This document shows, piece by piece, positions 14,182 through 22,003 of a DNA stretch of 40,118 nucleotides. The DNA comes from Pseudomonadota bacterium. GTDB taxonomy: Bacteria > Pseudomonadota > Alphaproteobacteria > Micavibrionales > Micavibrionaceae. The first letter of the stretch is position 1. Every line of letters starts with the position of its first letter. The notes under the pieces are model-generated. The model did no database searches. It was not told the origin of the DNA and saw nothing but the letters and a program-made list of their open reading frames with translations. Both the position numbers and the translations under genes were made by a program. The DNA lies in contig JACQIJ010000180.1 of the NCBI GenBank assembly GCA_016198545.1, forward strand, positions 1-40,118. The letters are read 5' to 3'.

Positions 14182-15246
14182 TTATTGGGGCTCTGCCGGA
14201 CGAAATTCCCGCACATGGACGGGCGTTTCAAAAACATCGTTTATTCGCCGGTCGATAACCATGTCCGGCGTTCTTTCAAGGCCCAGAATCTCCCGGATCG
14301 CCGCGGTGCTGTAATGTTGCAGAAGCCGGCCTTCATCGCCGCCGCCCTGCCCGATTTTGCGGATGCGCAGATCGTATAAAAACCCGTTATCAGACGGATC
14401 GCGTGGCATGAAATCGTAGACCGTGCCGTCGGGCAGCGTCGCTTTCTGCCGCAGGCGCGCGCCGTCGTTTTCGTAGCCGAAAGCGATGACCATGCCGCCG
14501 AAAATCGGTTGCAGGCCGGGCGTTGCGAGACGCAGCGGCAGTTCCGTGATATCGATGCCGTGCGGGTGCGCGTATAAAGGTTCGCCCGGTTTCAGGTCGG
14601 TGCGCAGGAAATTCTGCACCGGCGGCGGGACATAGCCGGTGATGAGGATGCTCGTTCCCTTCAATTCCGCCGCGATGTTGTTCGCGTAGGATTCCAGCAT
14701 GCCTTTCGTCACGGAATAGGCCGCCGTTTTCGGGTCGGCGCGCCCGACGATGGGCGAACTGGTGACGACAATCCGCGCGTTTTCGGCGAAGCGATCGCGC
14801 AGGGCGCGGTAAATGTCGGCATGCGAATGCGCGTTTATCTGCGCGAGCTTCGCGAATTCAATGGAAGGCGTGTTCGCGACCGTGTTGTTCTTTTTGATGT
14901 CCAGAAGCTTCACCACGCCTGCGTTCATGATATAAGCATCTATTTTTCCCGACGGCGACGAGGAAACGATCTGCTCGGCCAGAGATTCATAGGCGGTCGG
15001 ATCGCTTTGCGACAGATCGAACAGAATAGGAAAAATGCCGTCGCTCGCAAGCCTGGAAAGTTTTTCCTCCTGCACGTCCAGCGCGATCACGTGCGCGCCG
15101 AACAGGCGCAGCGTTTTCGCAATCGCCGCGCCGATGCCGTCTGCCGCGCCGGTGACCAGAACGGTTTGTTCCTGAAAATTTATTTCCCGCGCGAGTCCGG
15201 TCAATCCCATGATGCGGCTGCGTTCGACAAGATTCGTGACGGGCAT
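14182..15246 (-). CDS. Short-chain dehydrogenase with C-terminal extension
   Basis: The first 230 or so residues are an SDR: TGAADGIGAA at about 32-41, NAGVV, the Ser in TSSPIVG, and Tyr-x3-Lys in AYSVTKG. After VQNFLRTDLKPGEP the protein continues about 120 residues beyond the usual SDR length, with GYENDGARLRQKATLPDG and EILGLERTPDMVID. I do not recognise this extension. The start ATG at 15246 follows a GGGGGAGG. A promoter-like pair lies upstream at 15281-15310. It heads a probable operon with the dienelactone hydrolase and HAD phosphatase. The substrate is unknown. Confidence 0.8.
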   Translation of the reverse strand: MPVTNLVERSRIMGLTGLAREINFQEQTVLVTGAADGIGAAIAKTLRLFGAHVIALDVQEEKLSRLASDGIFPILFDLSQSDPTAYESLAEQIVSSSPSGKIDAYIMNAGVVKLLDIKKNNTVANTPSIEFAKLAQINAHSHADIYRALRDRFAENARIVVTSSPIVGRADPKTAAYSVTKGMLESYANNIAAELKGTSILITGYVPPPVQNFLRTDLKPGEPLYAHPHGIDITELPLRLATPGLQPIFGGMVIAFGYENDGARLRQKATLPDGTVYDFMPRDPSDNGFLYDLRIRKIGQGGGDEGRLLQHYSTAAIREILGLERTPDMVIDRRINDVFETPVHVREFRPAEPQ

Positions 15247-15280
15247 GTGAAAGCCTCCCCCTAAAATGATTACAGAAAGA

Positions 15281-15310
15281 TACTTAGCAGCCTGAAAGCT
15301 CCTATGTCAA
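15281..15310 (-). promoter_or_regulatory. Candidate promoter for the SDR / hydrolase / phosphatase operon
   Basis: On the minus strand, TTGACA (15310-15305) is followed after 18 bases by TAAGTA (15286-15281), in an AT-rich gap just after the DUF3576 stop. The -35 is consensus; the -10 is weaker. It lies about 35 bases upstream of the start codon. Confidence 0.5.
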
Positions 15311-15329
15311 AAAAAATATTATTATGTAA

Positions 15330-15872
15330 TTAATTGCTGAGGTCGCCCATTTGCGCCACGCGCATCTGGCGGGCGCGGGTGAGGATGGCGTTTTCGATAC
15401 CGCGGCCCGTTTCATCGGCCACGGGGGCGTCGCGCCATTCGCTGCCCTTGCGGATCTGCCTAAAGACTTTAACCTGCACCCCGTCGGAGCGCAGCTGTTT
15501 ATCCAGTATGAAAACGTTGAGCTTCACGCGTTCGCCCGGCGTTTCCGGTGCGGAATACCAGTCGGTCAGGATAACTCCGCCGAACGGGTCGGCACTGGCC
15601 AGCGGCATGAAGGAGACGGTGTCCAGCGAGGCGCGCCACAGATAGCTGTTGACGCCAATGCCGTTATCGGCGGGCTCGTCGCCGCTGCGGCCCAGGATTT
15701 TCAGCCCGTCCTTGCCGAAAATGCTATCGGGCTGGGAATAGATGTCATTGGCGTCGGCGACAGTGCTGCGGTCCATGCCCGTCGGGTACTTGGCCTCTTT
15801 TTCCACGCCGCCGCAGGCCGAAAGGCCCAAAAGGAACAAGATTCCCGAAAAGACTGCAAACCCGTTACGCAT
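15330..15872 (-). CDS. DUF3576 outer-membrane lipoprotein
   Basis: This is an alphaproteobacterial lipoprotein of unknown function, 180 residues. The signal peptide ends in a lipobox, LSAC with Cys20. The mature part holds NSYLWRASLDTVSFMPLASA, DPFGGVILTDWYS, RVKLNVFILDKQLRSDGV and ARQMR near the end, all matching my recollection of the DUF3576 family. In many alphaproteobacteria this gene lies directly upstream of leuS. Here the two are about 4.9 kb apart with a catabolic cassette between. The start codon ATG at 15872 has only a weak ribosome-binding site. It follows the sulfotransferase gene by 72 bases on the same strand. Confidence 0.85.
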   Translation of the reverse strand: MRNGFAVFSGILFLLGLSACGGVEKEAKYPTGMDRSTVADANDIYSQPDSIFGKDGLKILGRSGDEPADNGIGVNSYLWRASLDTVSFMPLASADPFGGVILTDWYSAPETPGERVKLNVFILDKQLRSDGVQVKVFRQIRKGSEWRDAPVADETGRGIENAILTRARQMRVAQMGDLSN

Positions 15873-15944
15873 ATTGCTTTTAACCCGCTTTGACGAAGAA
15901 GATAGATTTCCTTAGCATGTCGCCCCGCCCCGCGGCAAGGCTCG

Positions 15945-17798
15945 TCACAAAATGTCATAACCGAACTTTTTGGCCCACGGCGCCAACACCGGCAGCGCCG
16001 GCTCCATGTATTTCCTGTAGCCGTGCCAGCGTCCGCGGGATGTCGTGTAAATTTTCTCCGTCACCTGGCTGTAGCTGGGCGTTTTCGTCTGGACGCGGGC
16101 CTTGGCGTTTTTATCGTGTTCCAGTACGGCGTCGGACCATTCGACGCCGATGAAATTCAATAGCGGCTCTATGGCGGATCGGAAATCGCCGACCACATCC
16201 TCATAACGAACGGCATGGACGTTCAGAGGCAGGACTTGCCGGTAATGTTCCCACAGCCCGAATACCTGATCGTAAAAGCGCGCGCTGTTTTCAATATCGG
16301 TTAACTGAACCATCGCCGGGTTTGGCGAAAAGGCCTGCATGAAGCAGCTTAAGACGGAATCGCAGGGATGGCGCAGCGCAAGAATGAATTTCGCGTCCGG
16401 GAACAGGCGGTAAATCAGGCCGACATCCATCAGGTGCAGCGGCATCTTGTCGATGATGAAAGGGCGCGACGCATCGCGCCCGTAAGACACGAGATCCTTT
16501 ATATAATTTTCACGCAGAGTTTCCAGATCGCCCGCGGAAAGGCGGGGCAGCCCGGGAAGATAATCGCTTGTCTCGTTTCCGATGGCGTGCATGACGTTTT
16601 TGAGCGCGGGGCATTCGTCGGCGACATCGATTTTCGCATGGCTCGACACTATCTGGCCCAGCAGCGTCGTCCCCGACCGGGGAAAGCCCACGAGAAAAAC
16701 GGGCTCCGGCTTTTGGTTGGTCGCACGCGGCGCCGGAGACCATGTTTTGATCCATTCCGGCGTAAAAACGGCGCGCCTTTTATCAATTCTTCCGGGCAGT
16801 CCGGCCCTGTCGTATTCCTTTACGATGCTGTTTTGCAGCCACAATTCGTTTGCGAGGTTGTAATTCGAAAAGGCCTCGTCAATATTCCCGATTTTATCGT
16901 ACATAGAGCCCAGTTCGTAGAAGAAATTGAAATTGCGGGGGGTCTTGCGCATGCCGGGGCGGTACTTTTCCATGATGGCCAGAGCGTCCTTCGCGCCGCC
17001 GCGCCGCCGCGCGATTTTTGCTTCCAGAAATATAAGATTGGGCGTTTCAGAAATGTATTTGCGGGCTTCCTCAATGGCTTTTTCCGCGTCCTCAAGCCGC
17101 GCCATAAATTCATAGAGGCCGATCAGCGCGTACCAGCCTTCTTGTCCCGCCGGAAAAATTTCAACGGCTTTTTTCATGAGCGGAACGGCTTCATGAGCCT
17201 TGCCGGTTTCACGCAAAAGAAGGCCTAAAAGAGTGATTGCGGGTGCATGGCCCGGGGCCATTTGCAATACGCGCTTCAGGACCACTTCAGCCTGCGCGTA
17301 ATTTTTTTGCGCGCCGAGTATGCGGCTTTTGTTATACAGCGCGTTCACCCACAGCGGGTTGAATGCCAATGCGCGATCGATGCACTTTTCAGCCTTGTCC
17401 AGACGTTCCGTATCCAGAAAAACGATGCCGAGATTGTTCAGCGCTTCCGGATCCTCCGGGCGCAGGCGGACGGCTTCGAGCAATAATTTTTCCGCTTTCT
17501 CGCTGTCGCCCTGCTCGTGCCGGAAGGCTCCCGCAGCGGACAGAACGGCGGCGTTCTGCGGTCCCAGTTTCAGGGCTTCGGCGTAATATTTGTCAGCTTC
17601 GGCCGGCCGGCCCGCCTGCCAGCAGGCCGTACCCAGGTCTTTCAATATATTGGCCGATTGCGGGTTGGCTTTTGCCGCTTTCTTGAGCTTCGCAATGCCC
17701 TCGTTGAATTTTCCGGATTGCAAAAATCTTACGGCTTCCCGGTGCAGGGATGCGGCGTCATTCTGTTCCTGGGGCAGGGGCCTTGACATGGTTGCCAT
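15945..17798 (-). CDS. TPR-repeat sulfotransferase
   Basis: This is a 617-residue protein with about eight tetratricopeptide repeats in residues 15-330 (units such as AEADKYYAEALKLGPQNAAV and DKAEKCIDRALAFNPLWVNA). A PAPS-dependent sulfotransferase domain occupies the C-terminal 250. The 5'-phosphosulfate loop is FLVGFPRSGTTLLGQIVSSH at about 365-385. The 3'-phosphate site is LRHPCDSVLSCFM. The family resembles tyrosine-protein sulfotransferases and transfers sulfate to sugars, proteins or small molecules; the acceptor here is unknown. No PAPS-synthesis genes are in the window. The start could be ATG at 17798 or 17789; neither has a clear ribosome-binding site. It is divergent from yggS. Confidence 0.9.
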   Translation of the reverse strand: MATMSRPLPQEQNDAASLHREAVRFLQSGKFNEGIAKLKKAAKANPQSANILKDLGTACWQAGRPAEADKYYAEALKLGPQNAAVLSAAGAFRHEQGDSEKAEKLLLEAVRLRPEDPEALNNLGIVFLDTERLDKAEKCIDRALAFNPLWVNALYNKSRILGAQKNYAQAEVVLKRVLQMAPGHAPAITLLGLLLRETGKAHEAVPLMKKAVEIFPAGQEGWYALIGLYEFMARLEDAEKAIEEARKYISETPNLIFLEAKIARRRGGAKDALAIMEKYRPGMRKTPRNFNFFYELGSMYDKIGNIDEAFSNYNLANELWLQNSIVKEYDRAGLPGRIDKRRAVFTPEWIKTWSPAPRATNQKPEPVFLVGFPRSGTTLLGQIVSSHAKIDVADECPALKNVMHAIGNETSDYLPGLPRLSAGDLETLRENYIKDLVSYGRDASRPFIIDKMPLHLMDVGLIYRLFPDAKFILALRHPCDSVLSCFMQAFSPNPAMVQLTDIENSARFYDQVFGLWEHYRQVLPLNVHAVRYEDVVGDFRSAIEPLLNFIGVEWSDAVLEHDKNAKARVQTKTPSYSQVTEKIYTTSRGRWHGYRKYMEPALPVLAPWAKKFGYDIL

Positions 17799-17854
17799 AT
17801 TTAGAGAGTTATGCCGGAGGTGTCCAGAGATAAATATTCTGCTAGCCTGCCGGG

Positions 17855-18517
17855 ATGAGAGAGGTTTCCGACAATATTGCCGCCATCCGCGTACAAATCG
17901 AAAAGGCCTGCGTGCCGCACGGCCGCGATGCGGCGGCGGTCAATATCATGGCCGTCAGCAAGATGCAGCCGGGAGAGCGCGTGCGCGCGGCGCTGGATGC
18001 CGGCCACAGGCTGTTCGGCGAAAACCGGGTGCAGGAGGCGCATGATCGATGGGCTCCGCTGAAAAAAGAATATCCGGATGTCAGATTGCACCTTATCGGC
18101 CCGCTGCAGACGAACAAGGTTCGCGATGCCGTTGCGTTGTTCGATTGCGTCCAGACGGTGGACAGGGAGAAAGTTGCGGACGCGCTGGCGGCGGAAATGA
18201 AAAGGCAGGGGCGCGGCATTCCGTGCTTCATCGAGGTAAATACGGGCGCGGAGCCGCAGAAAGCGGGCGTTTTGCCGGAAAATCTCCCCGCGCTTCTGGA
18301 TCATTGCCGTGCCGCCGGGCTCGATATACGGGGGCTTATGTGCATCCCGCCCGCGGACGATCCGCCCGCGCCGCATTTTGCACTGTTGAAAAAACTGGCG
18401 GCGCGGCACGGTCTACCGGAGATCAGCATGGGAATGAGTGGCGATTTCGTGAAGGCCGTTGCGCTAGGCGCGACGTGCGTGCGTATCGGCACGGCATTGT
18501 TTGGAACACGCATCTGA
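17855..18517 (+). CDS. yggS: PLP homeostasis protein (YggS/PROSC family)
   Basis: This pyridoxal-phosphate-binding protein balances B6 vitamers and amino/keto acid pools; it has no known catalytic reaction. Lys36 in IMAVSKMQPGE is the Schiff-base lysine. HRLFGENRVQEAHDRW and LHLIGPLQTNKVR follow as in the family, then FIEVNTGAEPQKAG, and the phosphate-binding end LPEISMGMSGDF with GATCVRIGTALFG. The 220-residue length is normal. The start ATG at 17855 has only GGG nearby. It is divergent from the sulfotransferase across 56 bases and tail-to-tail with the next hypothetical gene. Confidence 0.93.
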   Translation: MREVSDNIAAIRVQIEKACVPHGRDAAAVNIMAVSKMQPGERVRAALDAGHRLFGENRVQEAHDRWAPLKKEYPDVRLHLIGPLQTNKVRDAVALFDCVQTVDREKVADALAAEMKRQGRGIPCFIEVNTGAEPQKAGVLPENLPALLDHCRAAGLDIRGLMCIPPADDPPAPHFALLKKLAARHGLPEISMGMSGDFVKAVALGATCVRIGTALFGTRI

Positions 18518-18525
18518 AATTTATT

Positions 18526-19212
18526 TTATTTGTAGACGGCGATGCCGCCCGCCATGCGCTCCGGATCGCCCGTCACGTATTGCCAGGCGCGGCCCTTTTT
18601 CGTCTGTCCCATGTCAGCGAAGGCAAGCGCCGTTCCCGGAAGGTCCTGTACGTCCGACAAGGCGGTTTCTATGGCGCGCGCGGGAGTTGCCGCCGCCGAC
18701 CGGAAAACGGGCTTTTCACCCGTTGCCATTAATGCCACGACATTGCCCGTGATGTCGCGGCCCGTTTCATACTCGATGATGACATTCGCTATCGCGCCCG
18801 CGCCGCCCGCCAGACCGCCGAAGAGGGACCCGCCGATTATTTTTGAGGCGGGTTTTATCTCATCGCCGGTTATATCGCGGTAAAGATGGTTGACGATCGG
18901 GACGTGCTGCAGGGGATTGACCATGTCGATAATGTCCCAGAAGCCAAATTCATCTTCCGCATCCGCTGCGGAGGCTTCGTCCGCCGCGTATGTCAGGGCT
19001 GAGGGAAAGCCGCCGTTTTCTTCCCGCGTACGGACCGCTTCGGACAGATTTTGCGCGATTTCGCTTTGCGCGGACGGTTGTTTTTCCCAGACGGGAATCG
19101 ATCCCGCCATGCGTTCCGGGTCGCCGGATGTCATGCGCAGCACGGCGCGTCCGCTATCCGGGCTCCGTCCCCCGGGCGGCTGAAATGAAGGCGTTTGCAG
19201 CGGGTCAATCAT
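18526..19212 (-). CDS. Alphaproteobacterial hypothetical protein with glycine-rich helix
   Basis: This is a 228-residue protein of unknown function. The core reads FGFWDIIDMVNPLQHVPIVN and HLYRDITGDEIKPASKIIGG, then SLFGGLAGGAGAIANVI, a glycine-rich hydrophobic stretch that could insert in a membrane. I recall similar cores in many alphaproteobacterial hypotheticals, without a known role. Both ends carry a copy of a short motif: SGDPERMAGSIPVW near residue 28 and TGDPERMAGGIAVYK at the very C-terminus. The start ATG at 19212 lies in an AT-rich region shared with the divergent regulator gene. Its 3' end faces yggS. Confidence 0.7.
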   Translation of the reverse strand: MIDPLQTPSFQPPGGRSPDSGRAVLRMTSGDPERMAGSIPVWEKQPSAQSEIAQNLSEAVRTREENGGFPSALTYAADEASAADAEDEFGFWDIIDMVNPLQHVPIVNHLYRDITGDEIKPASKIIGGSLFGGLAGGAGAIANVIIEYETGRDITGNVVALMATGEKPVFRSAAATPARAIETALSDVQDLPGTALAFADMGQTKKGRAWQYVTGDPERMAGGIAVYK

Positions 19213-19365
19213 GAAAATACGCTCCCGGACGGAATATGCTGCAAGAGACAGGCCATAAAAAAATCATTTAAAATCAATGAATTGTTAAAATATTGGCAAC
19301 GTATTCACATTTTTTGCCGGGGCGGATTTGCCCGCTCCCGGGCCAGGCTGGTAATCTGTTTCGTC
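19213..19365. other. AT-rich divergent intergenic region
   Basis: This gap between two divergent starts contains a clear AT-rich core (about 19255-19310) with TTGTTA and TATTCA hexamers. No pair has standard spacing. It probably holds promoters for both neighbours, but I cannot place them. An open frame upstream of the regulator start runs through here and looks non-coding. Confidence 0.35.
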
Positions 19366-19977
19366 ATGGAAGGAAAAATCTCCGTCTGGCTGAAAGATCC
19401 TGTTTTGCGCGCGCCGCTGGCGCGGATTTTGCGCGCGCAGTTTCCGCATGCGGCCCTGGCCGTCCATGAAAGCCGCGACGGCGCGCAGGCGGATTTTCAA
19501 TCCCCGCCCGTTTCGTTCGCGGGCATAACGGATGACGGCTATATGAAAGGCCCAAGCAATATTTGTTTTGTCGGCGGGGAGGAGTTTCCACTTCCCTTGC
19601 GGCTGGGCGCCATTCTGGATTTTATTGCGCAGCGGATTCAAAAATCCGCTATCGTATCTCTGTCTCCGGGAGGAGAAAAAATAGCGATCGGCCCTTATGA
19701 GATGGATGTGCGGACAGGAATTATGATGCGGCCGGCAGAGAGGAAGAAGGTAAATTTGACCGAAAAGGAGCGCGATATCATCCTTTATCTTCACGGAAAA
19801 TCCGGTGCGATCGTGGACAGGCAGGAACTTCTGAAAGTCATATGGGGTTATGCCGAAAGCGTTGAAACCCACACCATAGAGACGCACATATACCGTTTGC
19901 GCCGCAAGATCGAGGACGATGCGGAAGATCCCCGCATCATAATTACGGAAGACGCAGGGTACAGGCTTAAGGCGTGA
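19366..19977 (+). CDS. OmpR-type winged-helix transcriptional regulator lacking a receiver domain
   Basis: The C-terminal 100 residues are a Trans_reg_C winged helix: VNLTEKERDIILYLHGKSGA, then IVDRQELLKVIWGY, THTIETHIYRLRRKIEDDAE, and IITEDAGYRLKA. The N-terminal 100 residues should be a receiver domain, but the DD pair and the phospho-acceptor Asp after strand 3 are not visible. Instead there is a shorter divergent segment (SVWLKDPVLRAPLARILRAQ). It probably does not respond to a histidine kinase by phosphorylation. The start at 19366 (MEGKISVW) is chosen for protein sense; no ribosome-binding site is clear. Its stop overlaps the next gene by 11 bases, tail-to-tail. Confidence 0.85.
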   Translation: MEGKISVWLKDPVLRAPLARILRAQFPHAALAVHESRDGAQADFQSPPVSFAGITDDGYMKGPSNICFVGGEEFPLPLRLGAILDFIAQRIQKSAIVSLSPGGEKIAIGPYEMDVRTGIMMRPAERKKVNLTEKERDIILYLHGKSGAIVDRQELLKVIWGYAESVETHTIETHIYRLRRKIEDDAEDPRIIITEDAGYRLKA

Positions 19978-20530
19978 AACCCCGTTTTGCGAGCGCCACT
20001 GCATCCATAATGCTTTTCAGAAAGCTTTCGCCCCGCGGAATATTCAGTTTCAATACGCCCTTTTCGGCAAGGAAAGCCAGGTCGTCGACCAGCGCATGCA
20101 TCGCGCGCACTTCCTCAAGGGACAGATTGACGCCCGCCGTCGGCGGTTCGCTTTGCACTGCGGCGGGCGGGGCATCGCTTCCGGCGCGGCGGGCCGCCGA
20201 CTTGTAGGTTTGCGCCGCATGGGCTGCCGGCGATAATGGCGCAGAGGTCGCCGGGCCGGACGAAACGGCAGCGTCTTCACCGCCGGATTCCGCGGGTTGC
20301 GTTGCCGGTATCACGGCTTCGCCCGCCAGATTTTCCAGGAAGGCCCGCAGAGCCGCAACCGATACGACCGTGCTGTCCTGCCACAAATCCGTTTCATCGG
20401 GTTTTTCCTCGTGCTCTTTATTCTTCCGGCCTTCCTCGCGTTCCTCATCGCGGCGGATTCCCAGGCGCGCATCCGTCGACTCAGCCTGGCGGGGCAGAGC
20501 GCGGAAAATGGCGTCGAGCTTTGAAAACAT
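19967..20530 (-). CDS. Hypothetical protein with disordered middle
   Basis: This is a 187-residue protein of unknown function. The N-terminus (MFSKLDAIFRALPRQAE) leads to a charged Glu/Lys/Arg stretch, then DLWQDSTVVSVAALRAFLEN. A long Ala/Pro/Ser-rich segment, about residues 78-135, is probably disordered. The C-terminus (LSLEEVRAMHALVDDLAFLA) looks helical and conserved in style. No signal peptide or membrane segment is seen. Overlap with the regulator is tail-to-tail only, so they are not co-transcribed. No family was recognised. Confidence 0.6.
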   Translation of the reverse strand: MFSKLDAIFRALPRQAESTDARLGIRRDEEREEGRKNKEHEEKPDETDLWQDSTVVSVAALRAFLENLAGEAVIPATQPAESGGEDAAVSSGPATSAPLSPAAHAAQTYKSAARRAGSDAPPAAVQSEPPTAGVNLSLEEVRAMHALVDDLAFLAEKGVLKLNIPRGESFLKSIMDAVALAKRGFTP

Positions 20531-20574
20531 GAAGCAATACTAGCACTCAGGATGAATGCGCGTCCACCGCCGGG

Positions 20575-21414
20575 TCAGTTTCTTATGTCTTCGTACAAAT
20601 TGAGAAGATCCCGGCTTGTATCGGAGACGAACCAGGACGCGCTGATTTCCCACGCCATTTTTTTGTGCTCGCGCTGCCATATGGTGAAGCTGCCGATTTC
20701 GGCGAGCATAAGCCACATTTCCTGATCATCGACCAGAACGGGCGCGCGCATATCGACATCGACAGGCCGCAGAAATATATCTATGACTGCTGCGAGATGG
20801 CTGTAATAAACAGCCTTGTAGCCCAGATCGTTTATAAATTTCTGGTACTCTTTCTCCGTAAGGTAAAGATTAACGAAGAAATCGTAATCTTTTGCGACGA
20901 CAGCCACCCAGAGCTTATCAAGTTCGAACGGTATGGCGCCGCTGTTGATGCCCGGTATGGTTATAACGACATGTTTCGTCCGTTTTTCGCCGGCGTCATT
21001 GTACAGGGCTCTGCCGCTGTAATCCCTGAAACGGATTTGCGCGGGCGCTTCGATATGGATCAGATCTTCATCCGGATGATATTTATGATACCCATTTTGC
21101 AGCCTGTACAGGTCATCGTTCAGGATTTGCTGTTTTTCAGCCGTGCGCGCGTTTTTGTAGCGATCCGTCTTTTTGACCCAGCGTTCAAATTCCGGTTCTA
21201 TATTGGAAAGGTAATGGAAAGCAAAGGCGACCTTTTCCGTCTCGGAAAAATTCTTGCGGTCCAGAAGCGCATGCGCGGGGTGTCCCAGCATGGCGACAGT
21301 CAGGAGCAAGGACGCCAGAGCCGGGTAAAAGGCGTTGCGCCGTAAAAAATTTGCCGCTGTCCGCGTAAAATTGCTAAAAATCACAAGAATGCCCTCGCGC
21401 CCCGTATTAACCAT
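20575..21414 (-). CDS. Hypothetical secreted protein
   Basis: This is a 279-residue protein with a signal peptide: a basic start followed by a hydrophobic segment (PALASLLLTVAMLGHPAHA, about residues 31-49) and a probable AHA cleavage site. The mature part is rich in aromatic and charged residues, e.g. VAFAFHYLSNIEPEFERWVK, YHKYHPDEDLIHIEAPAQIR and VYYSHLAAVIDIFLRPVDVD. No catalytic motif or lipobox is visible. The family is not recognised. The start could be the ATG at 21414 or a later codon closer to the hydrophobic segment. It is divergent from the Smr gene. Confidence 0.6.
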   Translation of the reverse strand: MVNTGREGILVIFSNFTRTAANFLRRNAFYPALASLLLTVAMLGHPAHALLDRKNFSETEKVAFAFHYLSNIEPEFERWVKKTDRYKNARTAEKQQILNDDLYRLQNGYHKYHPDEDLIHIEAPAQIRFRDYSGRALYNDAGEKRTKHVVITIPGINSGAIPFELDKLWVAVVAKDYDFFVNLYLTEKEYQKFINDLGYKAVYYSHLAAVIDIFLRPVDVDMRAPVLVDDQEMWLMLAEIGSFTIWQREHKKMAWEISASWFVSDTSRDLLNLYEDIRN

Positions 21415-21463
21415 TATGCCTTATTATGAAGAGAAATTGAAAATAAAGGGTAAAAAGGCCGCA

Positions 21464-21985
21464 ATGATCGATAAAAACGATGGAAATCAGGAGGATAACG
21501 CTTTATGGCGGGATGCGGTAAGGGGCGCAAAACCCTTGCCCGGAAAAGAAAAACATGCGGACAGGCGGCCTCGGGGAAAGCCGTTGAAGCCGCGGGGCGC
21601 TTCCGCCGATCTTCCGGAACGGCGGTCTGCGGAGCCTGCAGCAAGGGATGTTTCCGCCGCGCCGCACGGCGTGGATCGCCGGACGGATGAAAAGTTGCGC
21701 CGCGGCATGATGCCGATCGATCGGCGCCTCGATCTGCACGGCATGACGCGCGATGAAGCCTATGCCGCGCTCAGAAGCGCGGTCACGGATTCATATGAGA
21801 CCGGGGCGCGTTGCATGCTGGTTATAACGGGCAAGGGCCGCGACGGCGGCGGGATTTTAAAATCGTGCCTGCCTGAATGGTTGTGCGACGGCAGCATGGG
21901 CGGTATCGTTCTCCGCGTCTATCCGGCGCAAGCGCTGCATGGCGGGTCGGGCGCCTTTTATGTCCTTGTGAAAAGAAAACGTTAA
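21464..21985 (+). CDS. Smr-domain protein
   Basis: The C-terminal 85 residues form a Smr domain, related to the MutS2 C-terminal nuclease. LDLHGMTRDEAYAAL carries the DLHG motif, and VITGKGRDGGGILK the TGKG motif. The N-terminal 85 residues are basic, Pro- and Arg-rich, likely flexible. The start at 21464 (MIDKNDGN) is preferred because AAAAAGG lies 6 bases upstream; the upstream frame extension overlaps the divergent gene. Smr proteins nick or cut nucleic acids, and some act on stalled ribosomes. The role of this stand-alone version is unproven. It is 18 bases upstream of the ppc-like gene on the same strand, so probably one operon. Confidence 0.88.
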   Translation: MIDKNDGNQEDNALWRDAVRGAKPLPGKEKHADRRPRGKPLKPRGASADLPERRSAEPAARDVSAAPHGVDRRTDEKLRRGMMPIDRRLDLHGMTRDEAYAALRSAVTDSYETGARCMLVITGKGRDGGGILKSCLPEWLCDGSMGGIVLRVYPAQALHGGSGAFYVLVKRKR

Positions 21986-22003
21986 ACGGAAAGATTTAAA
22001 GTC

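Noticed and set aside
15351..15893. 180-codon plus-strand ORF opposite the DUF3576 gene
   Set aside because: The minus strand carries a lipoprotein signal and the family pattern; the plus strand has neither.
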